From Pseudomonas mandelii (GTDB lineage Bacteria; Pseudomonadota; Gammaproteobacteria; Pseudomonadales; Pseudomonadaceae): a stretch of 64,000 nt of DNA. Positions 35,995-44,885 of the stretch are shown in pieces. Below the pieces are notes generated by a model. The model did not search any database. It saw only the letters and a program-made list of their open reading frames with translations, and had not been told where the DNA came from. The stretch is from positions 620,001-684,000 of the forward strand of contig NZ_JAMYDU010000001.1 of the NCBI RefSeq assembly GCF_024138395.1, read 5' to 3'. Within the stretch, counting starts at the first letter, position 1. Every line of letters begins with the position of its first letter. The translations under genes were made by a program, and so were the position numbers.

Positions 35995-37247
35995 ACGAAT
36001 ACGCCGATCTGCTGATCATCGGTGCCGGCCCCGCTGGCATGGCCGCCGCTCTTGCCGCTGCACCCAGCGGCGCACGCATCGTCATGCTCGATGACAATCC
36101 GCTGCCGGGCGGACAAATCTGGCGTGACGGCCCCCAAGCCAATGTGCCCGATCAGGCCCGTCGCCTGCGCGAGCATTTGCAGGCTTGCAGCAACATCCGC
36201 CATCACGCCGGCACCCGGCTGATCGCCAATCCCGGTCCGAAACAACTGTTGGTCGAAGATGATGAGGACGGCTGGTTGATCAGTTACGACAAGCTGATTC
36301 TGTGCACCGGCGCCCGCGAACTGCTGCTGCCCTTCCCCGGCTGGACATTGCCTGGCGTGACCGGGGCCGGTGGCTTGCAGGCGCTGATCAAGTCGGGTGT
36401 GCCGGTGCAGGGCGAGCGCGTGGTGATCGCCGGCAGCGGCCCGCTATTACTGGCGACTGCCGCCACCGCGAAAAAACATGGCGCGCAGGTACAACGCATC
36501 GCCGAGCAAGCCTCCCGCATCGCCGTCGCCGGTTTCGCTGCGCAACTGCCACGCTGGCCTGGCAAATGGTTGCAATCGTTCAGCTTGTTCGACCGCCATT
36601 ACCGCACCGCGACTCATGTGCTGGCCGCCCTCGGCACTGACCGACTGGAAGGCGTGCGTTTGCAACAGCAAGGGAAAACCGTCGAACTGGAATGTGATCG
36701 ACTGGCCTGTGGTTTCGGCTTGATTCCGAACATTCAATTGGGCCAGGCACTGGGTTATGCCATCGAAGATCAGGCGTTGGCGGTGGATGCCTGGCAGGCC
36801 AGCAGCCGCGCCGATCATTATGCGGCAGGCGAATGCACCGGGTTTGGTGGCAGTGAACTGGCGTTGGTCGAAGGTGCAATTGCTGGCCACGCGGCGGTCG
36901 GTAACTTTGAAGCGGCCCGCCAATTGTGGCCACGCCGGGCACGCTGGCAGGGATTTGCCAAGGCACTGGACAGCGCGTTTGCCCTCGAGGCGAAACTCAA
37001 ATCCTTGGCTCAGCCCGATACCCTCGTCTGCCGCTGCGAAGACGTGCCTTACGCTGCATTGGCCGGGCACGCTGACTGGCGCGAAGCCAAGCTGGCCAGT
37101 CGCTGCGGCATGGGTGCCTGTCAGGGACGGGTGTGTGGCGGTGCGGTGCAGCACCTGTTCGGCTGGCAACCTTCGGCGCCCCGCCCGCCCTTCAGCCCGG
37201 CGCGAATCGAGACCTTGATGTGCCTGGACGACACCCCGCCGAACTGA
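35991..37247 (+). CDS. D-hydroxyproline dehydrogenase, NAD(P)/FAD-binding subunit
   Basis: The 418-residue protein begins NEYADLLIIGAGPAGMAAAL with the first dinucleotide fold and has a second at VVIAGSGPLLLATAATAKK. The C-terminus carries a BFD-like [2Fe-2S] site: VCRCEDVPYAALAG and SRCGMGACQGRVCGG. This matches the alpha-type subunit (HcnB/SoxA-like) of D-hydroxyproline dehydrogenases. ATG 35991 overlaps the ferredoxin gene stop; an earlier in-frame start at 35886 would lie wholly within that gene and is rejected. Confidence 0.92.
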   Translation: MNEYADLLIIGAGPAGMAAALAAAPSGARIVMLDDNPLPGGQIWRDGPQANVPDQARRLREHLQACSNIRHHAGTRLIANPGPKQLLVEDDEDGWLISYDKLILCTGARELLLPFPGWTLPGVTGAGGLQALIKSGVPVQGERVVIAGSGPLLLATAATAKKHGAQVQRIAEQASRIAVAGFAAQLPRWPGKWLQSFSLFDRHYRTATHVLAALGTDRLEGVRLQQQGKTVELECDRLACGFGLIPNIQLGQALGYAIEDQALAVDAWQASSRADHYAAGECTGFGGSELALVEGAIAGHAAVGNFEAARQLWPRRARWQGFAKALDSAFALEAKLKSLAQPDTLVCRCEDVPYAALAGHADWREAKLASRCGMGACQGRVCGGAVQHLFGWQPSAPRPPFSPARIETLMCLDDTPPN

Positions 37248-37318
37248 TTCCCCCGCGGGGGTTTCGGCCTCGCTGCCGAGCCTCTATGATCCCGGGGTCG
37301 CCATCAGACCCCAGCGCC

Positions 37319-38068
37319 ATGTATCCCTCGCTCAGCACCTTCAAACCCTGCGATCTGCCAACGCTGCTGAACAGTCTGCAGCCGATTGCGCCGCTGCTCG
37401 ATACCCTGGCGGACGTGGTGTTTTTCATCAAGGACCGCGAAGCCCGCTACGCCTTCGTCAACCAGACCCTGGCCCGGCGTTGCGGTTTCAAACATCGCGA
37501 GGAACTGCTGGGGCTCACCGCCGAAATGGTCTTCCCGGAACGCTTCGGCCCGCTGTACACCGAACAGGACAGGCGGGTACTGTCCAGCGGCCGCGAACTG
37601 GCTGACCAACTGGAACTGCACCTGTATTACGGCAACCAGCCGATCTGGTGCCTGACCCACAAAATCGCCTTGCAAGATGAACAGGGTCAGATCGTTGGCC
37701 TGGCCGGAATCTCCCGCGACTTGCAATCCCCCCAATCTAACCACCCCGCATTCCAGAAACTCGCCGCCGTGGATGCGCACATCCGCAGCCACTTCGCCCG
37801 CGCCATCAGCCTCGCCGAACTGACCGCCATCGCCGGCTATTCCGTGGCGCAACTGGAGCGTCACTGCAAACGAGTATTCCAGCTCACCCCACGGCAGATG
37901 ATTCACAAGGCGCGCCTGGAAGAAGGTTCGCGGTTGTTACTGCACACCGACCTGCCGATCACCGATATCGCCCTGCGCTGCGGTTACACCGACCACAGTG
38001 CCTTCAGCCGACAGTTTCGTGCGTTGACCAGTCTTTCGCCGAGTCAGTTTCGCGATACTCAGCGCTAA
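37319..38068 (+). CDS. AraC-family regulator with N-terminal PAS domain
   Basis: The 249-residue protein has a PAS fold at about 25-135 (TLADVVFFIKDREARYAFVN, then FPERFGPLYTEQDRRVL and LAGISRDLQ). A C-terminal AraC DNA-binding domain starts near residue 150, with LAELTAIAGYSVAQLERHCK and ITDIALRCGYTDHSAFSRQF. It follows the catabolic operon by 71 bases. AraC-type activators of hydroxyproline genes are known in Pseudomonas, so control of the lhpA operon is plausible; the PAS ligand is unknown. The ATG at 37319 has only a weak site; 37286 is an alternative. Confidence 0.9.
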   Translation: MYPSLSTFKPCDLPTLLNSLQPIAPLLDTLADVVFFIKDREARYAFVNQTLARRCGFKHREELLGLTAEMVFPERFGPLYTEQDRRVLSSGRELADQLELHLYYGNQPIWCLTHKIALQDEQGQIVGLAGISRDLQSPQSNHPAFQKLAAVDAHIRSHFARAISLAELTAIAGYSVAQLERHCKRVFQLTPRQMIHKARLEEGSRLLLHTDLPITDIALRCGYTDHSAFSRQFRALTSLSPSQFRDTQR

Positions 38069-38069
38069 A

Positions 38070-38183
38070 GATCGTTCCCACGCTCCGCGTGGGAATGCAG
38101 CCTGGGACGCTCCGCGTCCCACCCTCTAAAGCCGAACGCAGAGCGTCCGTTGAGGCATTCCCACGCAGAGCGTGGGAACGATC
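38070..38183. repeat. Pseudomonas intergenic inverted repeat, copy 1
   Basis: A long imperfect palindrome begins GATCGTTCCCACGCTCCGCG and ends with the reverse complement CGCAGAGCGTGGGAACGATC. It contains an inner hairpin around GGGACGCTCCGCGTCCC. A second copy lies at 38602-38711. Together they bracket a gene remnant. Confidence 0.85.
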
Positions 38184-38504
38184 AACAGGCGATGTTTAAT
38201 CGACACTTCCAGACACTCACCCAGGCTACACATCCTTGCGCCGTTGCCTACGACTACGCCAGAATCCGCCGGCTTGTGCGCCTTGAGGCCGGGCTCTATC
38301 GTTTCCGGGTCGCTGACGAATCAGCGATCGGATTTGACCGTCCGAATCAATCAAGGCGCGCCAGCGTCCAAGACCTAATTCAGGCATTGTCTGAAATATC
38401 GTGTCGCGGTGGCTGTGCGTGGGACACCTTCGGGTGTGCCGGAGTCCTTGATGTCCGGTCGGTCAACCCGCGTACAGCTGCCACCTTCGATGGACATGCC
38501 ACAT

Positions 38505-38594
38505 CGCAACATGATGCTGGGAATTCAGCAGGTGGTGATGCTCGGTGAGTTGGCGGTGAATCGGGTGCTGGATAACCTCGACCCACAAGGCTAG
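38505..38594 (+). pseudogene. Remnant of a DUF6124-family gene (C-terminal end only)
   Basis: The frame reads RNMMLGIQQVVMLGELAVNR and continues VLDNLDPQG to a TAG stop. This is the C-terminal end I associate with DUF6124, a multicopy family of small Pseudomonas proteins. The usual N-terminal two-thirds is missing; upstream bases (about 38200-38500) carry no matching frame. The piece is bracketed by two copies of the same palindromic repeat. Recognition is from memory of the family, so moderate confidence. Confidence 0.55.
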
Positions 38595-38601
38595 CGCGGA
38601 T

Positions 38602-38711
38602 GATCGTTCCCACGCTCTGCGTGGGAATGCAGCCCGGGACGCTCCGCGTCCCTTCAGAGCCGAACGCAGAGCGTCCGTTGAGGCATTCCTTTGCTGCGCG
38701 TGGGAACGATC
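38602..38711. repeat. Pseudomonas intergenic inverted repeat, copy 2
   Basis: Nearly the same palindrome as 38070-38183, beginning GATCGTTCCCACGCTCTGCG. The right arm is slightly altered (TTTGCTGCGCG in place of CCACGCAGAGCG). The rest of the 38069-38963 gap holds the DUF6124 remnant and the ABC-operon promoter but no intact gene. Confidence 0.85.
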
Positions 38712-38887
38712 AGCAGCGCGCCGATGTTCCTAAAAGGGGCGCCCCGCACAATCATTGCTCCCATCTGTAACACCCGCCATTGCGGGCCCAAGCCTTCACG
38801 CCGTTACTCCCCCTCCAGTTGCGCCACTAAACACCTCTACCTCAACGCCTGACAATTAATTCGCCCTTTTGCCTTGAAACAGGCACG

Positions 38888-38916
38888 TTGATTGCTATTG
38901 TTAATATCGTATACGA
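38888..38916 (+). promoter_or_regulatory. Promoter with overlapping TCGTATACGA operator for the ABC/AcnX operon
   Basis: A -35-like TTGATT (38888) and a -10-like TATACG (38910) are 16 bases apart. The perfect palindrome TCGTATACGA (38907-38916) overlaps the -10 box, and a half-like site ATACGATAT follows at 38925. This layout suits repression by the GntR/FCD protein. The start codon of the binding-protein gene is 48 bases downstream. Confidence 0.65.
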
Positions 38917-38963
38917 AATCCCCAATACGATATCCAACAGCACTTCACATCAACGAGGCCTCT

Positions 38964-39782
38964 ATGAAAAACCCCGCATTTACCGTAGCCCTCAGCGCTG
39001 TTCTCAGTACCTCCTTTATTGCCACCGCCCAGGCCGACAAGCTCGACGACATCATCGGTTCGGGCAAGCTGCGCTGCGCCGTGACCCTGGACTTCCCGCC
39101 CATGGGTTTTCGCGATGCCGGTAACAACCCGGCCGGTTTCGACGTGGACTATTGCCATGACCTGGCGAAAATCCTCGGGGTCGAGGCCGAAGTGGTCGAG
39201 ACGCCGTTCCCGGACCGCATTCCGGCGCTGGTCTCCGGGCGGGCCGACGTGATCGTCGCCTCCACTTCCGACACCCTGGAACGGGCCAAGACCGTCGGCC
39301 TCACGGTGCCCTACTTTGCCTTCCAGATGGTGGTGCTGACCCGCGACAACACTGGCATCAACAGCTTCGACGACATCAAGGGCAAACCCGTCGGCAACAC
39401 CAGCGGCACCTATGAGGCCATTGCCCTGGAAAAAGACGTGAAGAACTGGGGCTCCGGCAGTTTCCGCGCCTATCAGTCGCAGAACGATACCCTGCTGGCG
39501 GTCGCCCAGGGCCATATCGACGCCACCGTGGTCACCAATACCGTGGCCGCTGCCACTCTCAAATCCGGAAAATACAAAAACCTGAAAGTCGCCGGTAACG
39601 CGCCGTACGTGATCGACTACGTCTCCCTCGGTGCCAAGCGCAACGAGTACGGCCTGCTCCGGTATCTCGACTTGTTCGTGAACCAGCAAGTGCGAACAGG
39701 CCGTTACAACGAGCTGTTCACCAAATGGGTCGGCACCGAGATTTCACCCACCGACCTGACCGTGCCAAAGGTCTACTACTGA
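38964..39782 (+). CDS. ABC transporter amino-acid-type substrate-binding protein
   Basis: A 272-residue periplasmic protein with a signal peptide ending SFIATAQA. The mature part, DKLDDIIGSGKLRCAVTLDF, is the family-3 solute-binding pattern, continuing AGFDVDYCHDLAKILG and RADVIVASTSDTLERAKTVG. ATG 38964 has GAGG upstream. It is the first gene of a five-gene operon (binding protein, aconitase X, two permeases, ATPase), so hydroxyproline or a related imino acid is the probable ligand. Confidence 0.93.
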   Translation: MKNPAFTVALSAVLSTSFIATAQADKLDDIIGSGKLRCAVTLDFPPMGFRDAGNNPAGFDVDYCHDLAKILGVEAEVVETPFPDRIPALVSGRADVIVASTSDTLERAKTVGLTVPYFAFQMVVLTRDNTGINSFDDIKGKPVGNTSGTYEAIALEKDVKNWGSGSFRAYQSQNDTLLAVAQGHIDATVVTNTVAAATLKSGKYKNLKVAGNAPYVIDYVSLGAKRNEYGLLRYLDLFVNQQVRTGRYNELFTKWVGTEISPTDLTVPKVYY

Positions 39783-39783
39783 G

Positions 39784-41571
39784 ATGTCCGGCATGCCTGG
39801 GTCAATTTCTCTGACCGGTCGCAGCCTGGTCGCGGGCGCCGCTCAAGGCGCCCTGCTGTTCGCCGATGTGGGCTTGAGTTTCTGGGGCGGGGTCGATCCG
39901 TATAGCGGCGAGATCATTGACCGTCACCACCCGCTCAGCGGCGAATACCTGGCCGGCCGCGTGTTGGCGATTCCCAGCGGTCGCGGCTCGTGCACCGGCA
40001 GCAGCGTATTGATGGAACTGATCAGCAACGGTCACGCACCGGCCGCACTGGTGCTGGCCGAGCCCGATGAGATCCTGACCCTGGGCGTGCTCGTGGCGCA
40101 GACCATTTTCGAGCGTTCCCTGCCGGTGCTGTGCATCGGCCGGGAGGCCTTCGCCGCTCTGCGCGGCAAGGCCTTCGCTCGGGTCGAGGACACAACGCTA
40201 AGCCTGTTCGAGCACCTGCCGGGCGATATCTGGCAGGCACTCGACAGCCCTTTGCCGAGCACCGATATCGCCACCGCAATCGACCTCACTGAACACGACC
40301 AAGCATTGCTCGACGGCCAGCATGGCAAGGCTGCGCAAGTGGCCATGCAGATCGCCCTGCGCATGGCCGAACTGCAAGGTGCTCGCCATTTGGTGGATGT
40401 CACCCAGGCGCACATTGACGGCTGCATCTACACCGGACCTGCGAGCCTGCGTTTTGCCCAACAGTTGGTGCAATGGGGAGCAACAGTGCGGGTGCCCACC
40501 ACCCTCAATTCGATTTCCGTGGACCAGCGCCGCTGGCGCGAGTTGGGCATCGACCCGGCCCTCGGCGAACCGGCCAGTGCCTTGGGCGATGCGTATATGG
40601 CAATGGGTGCACAGCTGAGCTTCACCTGCGCGCCCTACCTGCTCGACAGCGCGCCGAAGGCTGGCGAGCAGATCGTCTGGGCCGAATCCAACGCGGTGGT
40701 TTACGCCAACAGCGTGCTCGGCGCACGCACCTTGAAGTACCCGGACTACCTGGACATCTGCATCGCGCTGACTGGCCGCGCCCCGTTGATCGGCTGCCAT
40801 CTGGACGCGCAACGCAAGGCTCGACTGCAGATCGAGTTGCCCGCATTGGGTGAACTGGACGACGCCTTCTACCCGCTGCTCGGTTACCACATCGGCGCGC
40901 TGGCGGGCAGCCGGATTCCACTGGTGCGCGGGTTGCAAAACCGCCAGCCGAGCCTGGACGACCTCAAGGCTTTCGGCGCGGCATTTGCCACCACGTCCGC
41001 CGCGCCCTTGTTCCATATCGCCGGAGTCACTCCGGAAGCACTCGACGCAACACAAGTGCTGGAAACGAATGTACCCATACCCGTGGAAAAAATCCGCCTG
41101 AGCGATCTATTGGTCAGCTGGCGCGAACTCAACAGTGCCCGCGACAACCGGGTGGATGTGGTCTCGCTGGGCAACCCGCATTTCTCCCTCAGCGAATTCG
41201 CCAACCTCGCGCGGTTGTGCCTCGGTCGGCACAAACACCCTGACGTGGTCGTCGCCATTACCTGCGGCCGTGCCGTGCTGGAGCAGGCTCGTGAAGCCGG
41301 GCATATCGCCGTGATCGAAGCTTTCGGCGCCACCCTGGTCACCGATACCTGCTGGTGCATGCTCGGCGAACCGGTGATCCCGCCGGCTGCAAAAACCTTG
41401 ATGACCAACTCCGGCAAGTACGCCCATTACGCACCCGGCCTGGTGGGCCGCAAAGTGCATTTCGCCAGCCTCGCCGAATGCGTCGATGCCGCCTGCAATG
41501 CCACCGCCAGCGGGCGCCTGCCGCCGTGGTTACAACCTGCTGCCCTACTGGAGAGCCCTGCGCATGTTTGA
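39784..41571 (+). CDS. Fused aconitase-X family dehydratase (probable cis-3-hydroxy-L-proline dehydratase)
   Basis: The 595-residue protein joins two parts. Residues about 1-140 are the swivelling DUF126 domain (IPSGRGSCTGSSVLMELISN). Residues about 165-590 are the aconitase-X catalytic domain (DUF521), with ARHLVDVTQAHIDGCIYTGP, TLKYPDYLDICIALTG and NSGKYAHYAPGLVGRKVHFA. Bacterial AcnX proteins are reported to dehydrate cis-3-hydroxy-L-proline to 1-pyrroline-2-carboxylate; in archaea relatives act on mevalonate phosphate. Here the setting inside a hydroxyproline transporter operon favours the former. It lies one base after the binding-protein gene and overlaps the permease gene by eight bases. 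Confidence 0.9.
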   Translation: MSGMPGSISLTGRSLVAGAAQGALLFADVGLSFWGGVDPYSGEIIDRHHPLSGEYLAGRVLAIPSGRGSCTGSSVLMELISNGHAPAALVLAEPDEILTLGVLVAQTIFERSLPVLCIGREAFAALRGKAFARVEDTTLSLFEHLPGDIWQALDSPLPSTDIATAIDLTEHDQALLDGQHGKAAQVAMQIALRMAELQGARHLVDVTQAHIDGCIYTGPASLRFAQQLVQWGATVRVPTTLNSISVDQRRWRELGIDPALGEPASALGDAYMAMGAQLSFTCAPYLLDSAPKAGEQIVWAESNAVVYANSVLGARTLKYPDYLDICIALTGRAPLIGCHLDAQRKARLQIELPALGELDDAFYPLLGYHIGALAGSRIPLVRGLQNRQPSLDDLKAFGAAFATTSAAPLFHIAGVTPEALDATQVLETNVPIPVEKIRLSDLLVSWRELNSARDNRVDVVSLGNPHFSLSEFANLARLCLGRHKHPDVVVAITCGRAVLEQAREAGHIAVIEAFGATLVTDTCWCMLGEPVIPPAAKTLMTNSGKYAHYAPGLVGRKVHFASLAECVDAACNATASGRLPPWLQPAALLESPAHV

Positions 41572-42229
41572 CTACAGTTTCCAATGGCGCTCAGCGCTGC
41601 GCGCCCTGCCGGACATGCTTGCCGGTGCCCTGGTCACCTTCGAGACCGCGGCGCTGTCGATGATCTTCGGTGTGCTGATCGCCCTGGCCCTGACCGTGAT
41701 GCGCGAAAGCAAAAACCTGCTGCTGCGCGGCATCGGCAACGGCTGGGTATCGATCGCGCGCAACACCCCGTCGCTGTTCCAGATCTACATCCTCTACTTC
41801 GGCCTCGGCTCTCTGGGCATGCACGTCAGTTCATGGCTTGCCCTGCTGGCCGGGATCACCTTCAACAATGCCGGGTATCTGGCGGAGAACTTTCGCGGTG
41901 GCCTCAAGGCTGTACCGGACACACAAGTGCGCGCTGCACGTTCGCTGGGCATGAGTGCCTTTCAGGCCTACCGCATGATCATCGTCCCGCAGTTGCTGCG
42001 GATCGTCTTCTACCCGCTGACCAATCAAATGGTCTGGGCGGTGCTGATGACGTCGCTGGGGGTGATCGTCGGGCTGAACAATGACCTGACCGGCGTGACC
42101 CAGGACTACAACGTCAAAACGTTCCGCACCTTCGAGTACTTCGCCATCGCAGCGGTGCTGTATTACCTGATTGCCAAGGCGATCGTCGCGGCAGCCCGGC
42201 TGATGGCCTGGCGGTTGTTCCGTTACTGA
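41564..42229 (+). CDS. Amino-acid ABC transporter permease 1
   Basis: A 221-residue HisM/GlnP-type inner-membrane protein with about five helices and the EAA-like loop NFRGGLKAVPDTQVRAARSLG. The N-terminal FETAALSMIFGVLIALALTV is typical. ATG 41564 overlaps the end of the aconitase-X gene by eight bases. It pairs with the permease encoded 10 bases downstream. Confidence 0.93.
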   Translation: MFDYSFQWRSALRALPDMLAGALVTFETAALSMIFGVLIALALTVMRESKNLLLRGIGNGWVSIARNTPSLFQIYILYFGLGSLGMHVSSWLALLAGITFNNAGYLAENFRGGLKAVPDTQVRAARSLGMSAFQAYRMIIVPQLLRIVFYPLTNQMVWAVLMTSLGVIVGLNNDLTGVTQDYNVKTFRTFEYFAIAAVLYYLIAKAIVAAARLMAWRLFRY

Positions 42230-42239
42230 GGAGTCGTCC

Positions 42240-42890
42240 ATGTTTAATACCGGGTTTTCCTCCAATGACCTGTTGTTCCTGCTCAATGGCGCCTGGGTCA
42301 CGCTGCAACTGACCTTCTGGTCGATCATCCTCGGCTCCCTGGCCGGTCTGCTCTTCGGCCTGCTGCGGGCCTTGTTGCCGCGGGCCAGTTTGCCCCTGGC
42401 CTGGGTGCTGGACGTGTTTCGCAGCGTGCCGTTGCTGATTCAGTTCGTGCTGTTCAACTCGCTCAAAAGCATCGTCGGCTTGAACATCAGCGCCTTCAGC
42501 GTCGGCTGCATTGTGCTGGGGGTTTACGCCGCCGCGTACTTCACCGAGATCGTGCGCGCGGGTGTGCTGTCGGTGCCGTTCACCGTGCGCCGGGCCAGTC
42601 GTTCACTGGGGCTAAGCTTCCTCCAGGACCTGCGCTGGATCGTCCTGCCGATAGCCACCCGGGTGGCTTTTCCGGGCTGGCTGAACCTGGTGCTCGGCGT
42701 GATGAAAGACACCGCGCTGGTGATGTGGATCGGCATCGTCGAACTGCTGCGCGCCTCGCAAACCATCGTCACCCGCATCCAGGAACCGTTGCTGGTGCTG
42801 TGCATCGCGGGCCTTATTTACTACGTCATGAGCCTGGTGGTCGCACGCCTGGGCGCTCGTCTGGAAAGAAGGTGGCAGGAAAATGATTGA
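42240..42890 (+). CDS. Amino-acid ABC transporter permease 2
   Basis: A 216-residue HisQ/GlnP-type permease. The helix 1 region is GAWVTLQLTFWSIILGSLAG, and the EAA-loop reads AGVLSVPFTVRRASRSLGLS. Its stop overlaps the ATPase start by eight bases, so the complex is made stoichiometrically. Forms a heterodimer channel with the preceding permease. Confidence 0.93.
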   Translation: MFNTGFSSNDLLFLLNGAWVTLQLTFWSIILGSLAGLLFGLLRALLPRASLPLAWVLDVFRSVPLLIQFVLFNSLKSIVGLNISAFSVGCIVLGVYAAAYFTEIVRAGVLSVPFTVRRASRSLGLSFLQDLRWIVLPIATRVAFPGWLNLVLGVMKDTALVMWIGIVELLRASQTIVTRIQEPLLVLCIAGLIYYVMSLVVARLGARLERRWQEND

Positions 42891-43605
42891 GATCGACAAC
42901 GTACATAAATCCTTCGGCAACCTCGAAGTGGTCAAAGGCGTCAATCTGACGGTGAACAAGGGCGAGGTGGTGTCGATCATCGGCGGCTCGGGCTCCGGAA
43001 AATCGACCCTGCTGATGTGCATCAACGGCCTGGAGCCGATCCAGAAAGGCAGCATCCGCGTCGATGGCGTCGAGGTCCACGACAGCACCACCGACCTCAA
43101 TCGCCTGCGGCAGAAAATCGGCATCGTGTTCCAGCAATGGAATGCCTTCCCGCACCTGACGGTGCTGGAAAACGTGATGCTGGCGCCACGCAAAGTCTTG
43201 GGTAAAAGCAAGGTCGAAGCCGAGGAACTGGCGGTGCAGCAACTGACCCACGTGGGCCTTGCCGACAAGCTCAAGACCTTCCCCGGCAAATTGTCCGGAG
43301 GCCAGCAGCAACGCATGGCCATCGCTCGTGCCCTGGCCATGTCGCCGGACTACATGCTGTTCGACGAAGCCACGTCGGCCCTCGATCCGCAATTGGTCGG
43401 CGAGGTGCTGGACACCATGCGCATGCTTGCCGAAGACGGCATGACCATGGTGCTGGTGACCCACGAAATCCGCTTTGCCCGCGATGTCTCCGACCGCGTG
43501 GCGTTCTTTCGCAATGGCCTGGTGCACGAGATCGGCTCGCCGGATCAGGTGATTGGTAATCCGGTGCATGCGGAAACGGCGGCGTTTCTGAAATCGGTGA
43601 AATAA
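42883..43605 (+). CDS. Amino-acid ABC transporter ATP-binding protein
   Basis: The 240-residue ATPase has Walker [19 protein letters not shown], the Q-loop [19 protein letters not shown], signature [18 protein letters not shown] and Walker [17 protein letters not shown], followed by the switch His in [10 protein letters not shown]. It is the last gene of the transporter operon and is followed by a REPIN that may protect or end the transcript. Confidence 0.95.
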   Translation: MIEIDNVHKSFGNLEVVKGVNLTVNKGEVVSIIGGSGSGKSTLLMCINGLEPIQKGSIRVDGVEVHDSTTDLNRLRQKIGIVFQQWNAFPHLTVLENVMLAPRKVLGKSKVEAEELAVQQLTHVGLADKLKTFPGKLSGGQQQRMAIARALAMSPDYMLFDEATSALDPQLVGEVLDTMRMLAEDGMTMVLVTHEIRFARDVSDRVAFFRNGLVHEIGSPDQVIGNPVHAETAAFLKSVK

Positions 43606-43614
43606 CGGATGGCC

Positions 43615-43711
43615 CCTTCGCGGGCAAGCCTCGCTCCTACATTTATCCGTGGCGGTCACCGATTTTGTGTACACCCACCAACCCTGTAGGAGCGAGGCTT
43701 GCCCGCGAAGA
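43615..43711. repeat. REPIN between ABC operon and second proline-racemase gene
   Basis: Arms CCTTCGCGGGCAAGCCTCGC and TGTAGGAGCGAGGCTTGCCC face each other (arms continue a few bases further) around a spacer of about 40 bases. Same REP family as at 47278 and 48992, but with a different spacer. Confidence 0.88.
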
Positions 43712-43741
43712 GGACCGCACAGACGAAACAAGGAGCAGGCA

Positions 43742-44770
43742 ATGCGTTCATCAAAAGTGATTCATGTAGTCAGCTGCCACGCCGAAGGCGAAGTCGGCGA
43801 TGTGATCGTCGGCGGCGTCGCACCACCGCCGGGCGCCACCGTGTGGGAGCAATCGCGCTGGATCGCCAAGGATCAGACACTGCGCAACTTCGTGCTCAAC
43901 GAACCTCGCGGCGGCGTGTTCCGCCACGTCAATCTGCTGGTGCCGGCCAAGGATCCTCGAGCACAAATGGCCTGGATCATCATGGAACCGGCAGACACGC
44001 CACCGATGTCCGGTTCCAATTCGCTGTGCGTCGCCACGGTGCTGCTGGACAGCGGCATTCTGCCGATGACCGAGCCGCAAACCCGACTGGTGCTCGAAGC
44101 GCCCGGCGGCCTGATCGAGGCCGTGGCCGATTGCCGTGATGGCAAGGTCGAGCGGGTAGAAATCAAGAACGTGCCCTCCTTCGCTGACCGCCTCGACGCC
44201 TGGATCGAAGTCGAAGGCATCGGCTCATTGCAGGTCGACACTGCGTATGGCGGCGACAGTTTTGTGATCGCCGACGCCGAACGCCTGGGCTTTTCCATTC
44301 GCCCTGATGAGGCTGCCGACCTAGTGGCGGTCGGGCTGAAAATCACTCGCGCGGCTAATGAACAATGGGGCTTCGTCCATCCGCTGAACCCCGAGTGGTC
44401 ACATATTTCTTTCTGCCAGATTGCCGCGCCCATCGTCGTTGAAAACGGCATCGCCACTGGCGCCAACGCAGTGGTGATTCAACCCGGCAAGATCGACCGC
44501 TCGCCCACCGGCACTGGCTGCTCGGCGCGCATGGCGGTGCTGCAGGCCAAGGGACTGATGCAGGTGGGCGAGCGCTTTATTGGCCGATCGATTATCGGTT
44601 CCGAATTCCACTGCCGCATCGATTCCCTGACCGAAGTGGCCGGACGCCCGGCGATCTTCCCATGCATTTCCGGCCGGGCCTGGATCACCGGCACTCACCA
44701 ATTGCTGCTAGATCCGAGCGATCCGTGGCCACAGGGCTATCGCCTGTCAGATACGTGGCCCGGTGCCTGA
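43742..44770 (+). CDS. Non-canonical proline racemase-family enzyme (3-/4-hydroxyproline epimerase or dehydratase)
   Basis: The 342-residue cytosolic enzyme opens [20 protein letters not shown]. At the first catalytic position, where LhpA has MCGHG, it has [11 protein letters not shown], so Ser90 stands in for Cys. At the second, where LhpA has SPCGTGT, it has [15 protein letters not shown], so Thr256 replaces Cys and a Cys260 follows four residues later; Asp252 is retained. Family members with replaced cysteines include trans-3-hydroxyproline dehydratases and bifunctional 3-/4-hydroxyproline epimerases. Which applies here cannot be decided from sequence. ATG 43742 has GGAG seven bases upstream; an in-frame start at 43649 would lie in the REPIN and is rejected. 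Confidence 0.88.
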   Translation: MRSSKVIHVVSCHAEGEVGDVIVGGVAPPPGATVWEQSRWIAKDQTLRNFVLNEPRGGVFRHVNLLVPAKDPRAQMAWIIMEPADTPPMSGSNSLCVATVLLDSGILPMTEPQTRLVLEAPGGLIEAVADCRDGKVERVEIKNVPSFADRLDAWIEVEGIGSLQVDTAYGGDSFVIADAERLGFSIRPDEAADLVAVGLKITRAANEQWGFVHPLNPEWSHISFCQIAAPIVVENGIATGANAVVIQPGKIDRSPTGTGCSARMAVLQAKGLMQVGERFIGRSIIGSEFHCRIDSLTEVAGRPAIFPCISGRAWITGTHQLLLDPSDPWPQGYRLSDTWPGA

Positions 44771-44848
44771 AACTCTCCAGACCAACGGCTACCAAAAACC
44801 CCTGACAAATTGAAAAAAACACTAGCCGAGTCATTGGCATTTAAAATA

Positions 44849-44858
44849 TCGTATACGA
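44849..44858. promoter_or_regulatory. TCGTATACGA operator upstream of the deaminase gene
   Basis: A perfect copy of the palindrome at 38907, in an AT-rich stretch 27 bases before the ATG of the DHDPS-family gene, with the same flanks (AATA before, AATAC or AATCC after). It likely binds the GntR/FCD regulator. Confidence 0.65.
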
Positions 44859-44885
44859 AATACAATTAACGAACCGGAGGCAACA

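Noticed and set aside
38172..38378. Short frame before the DUF6124 remnant
   Set aside because: No ribosome binding site, begins inside the palindromic repeat, and has no domain; more likely conserved repeat-associated sequence.
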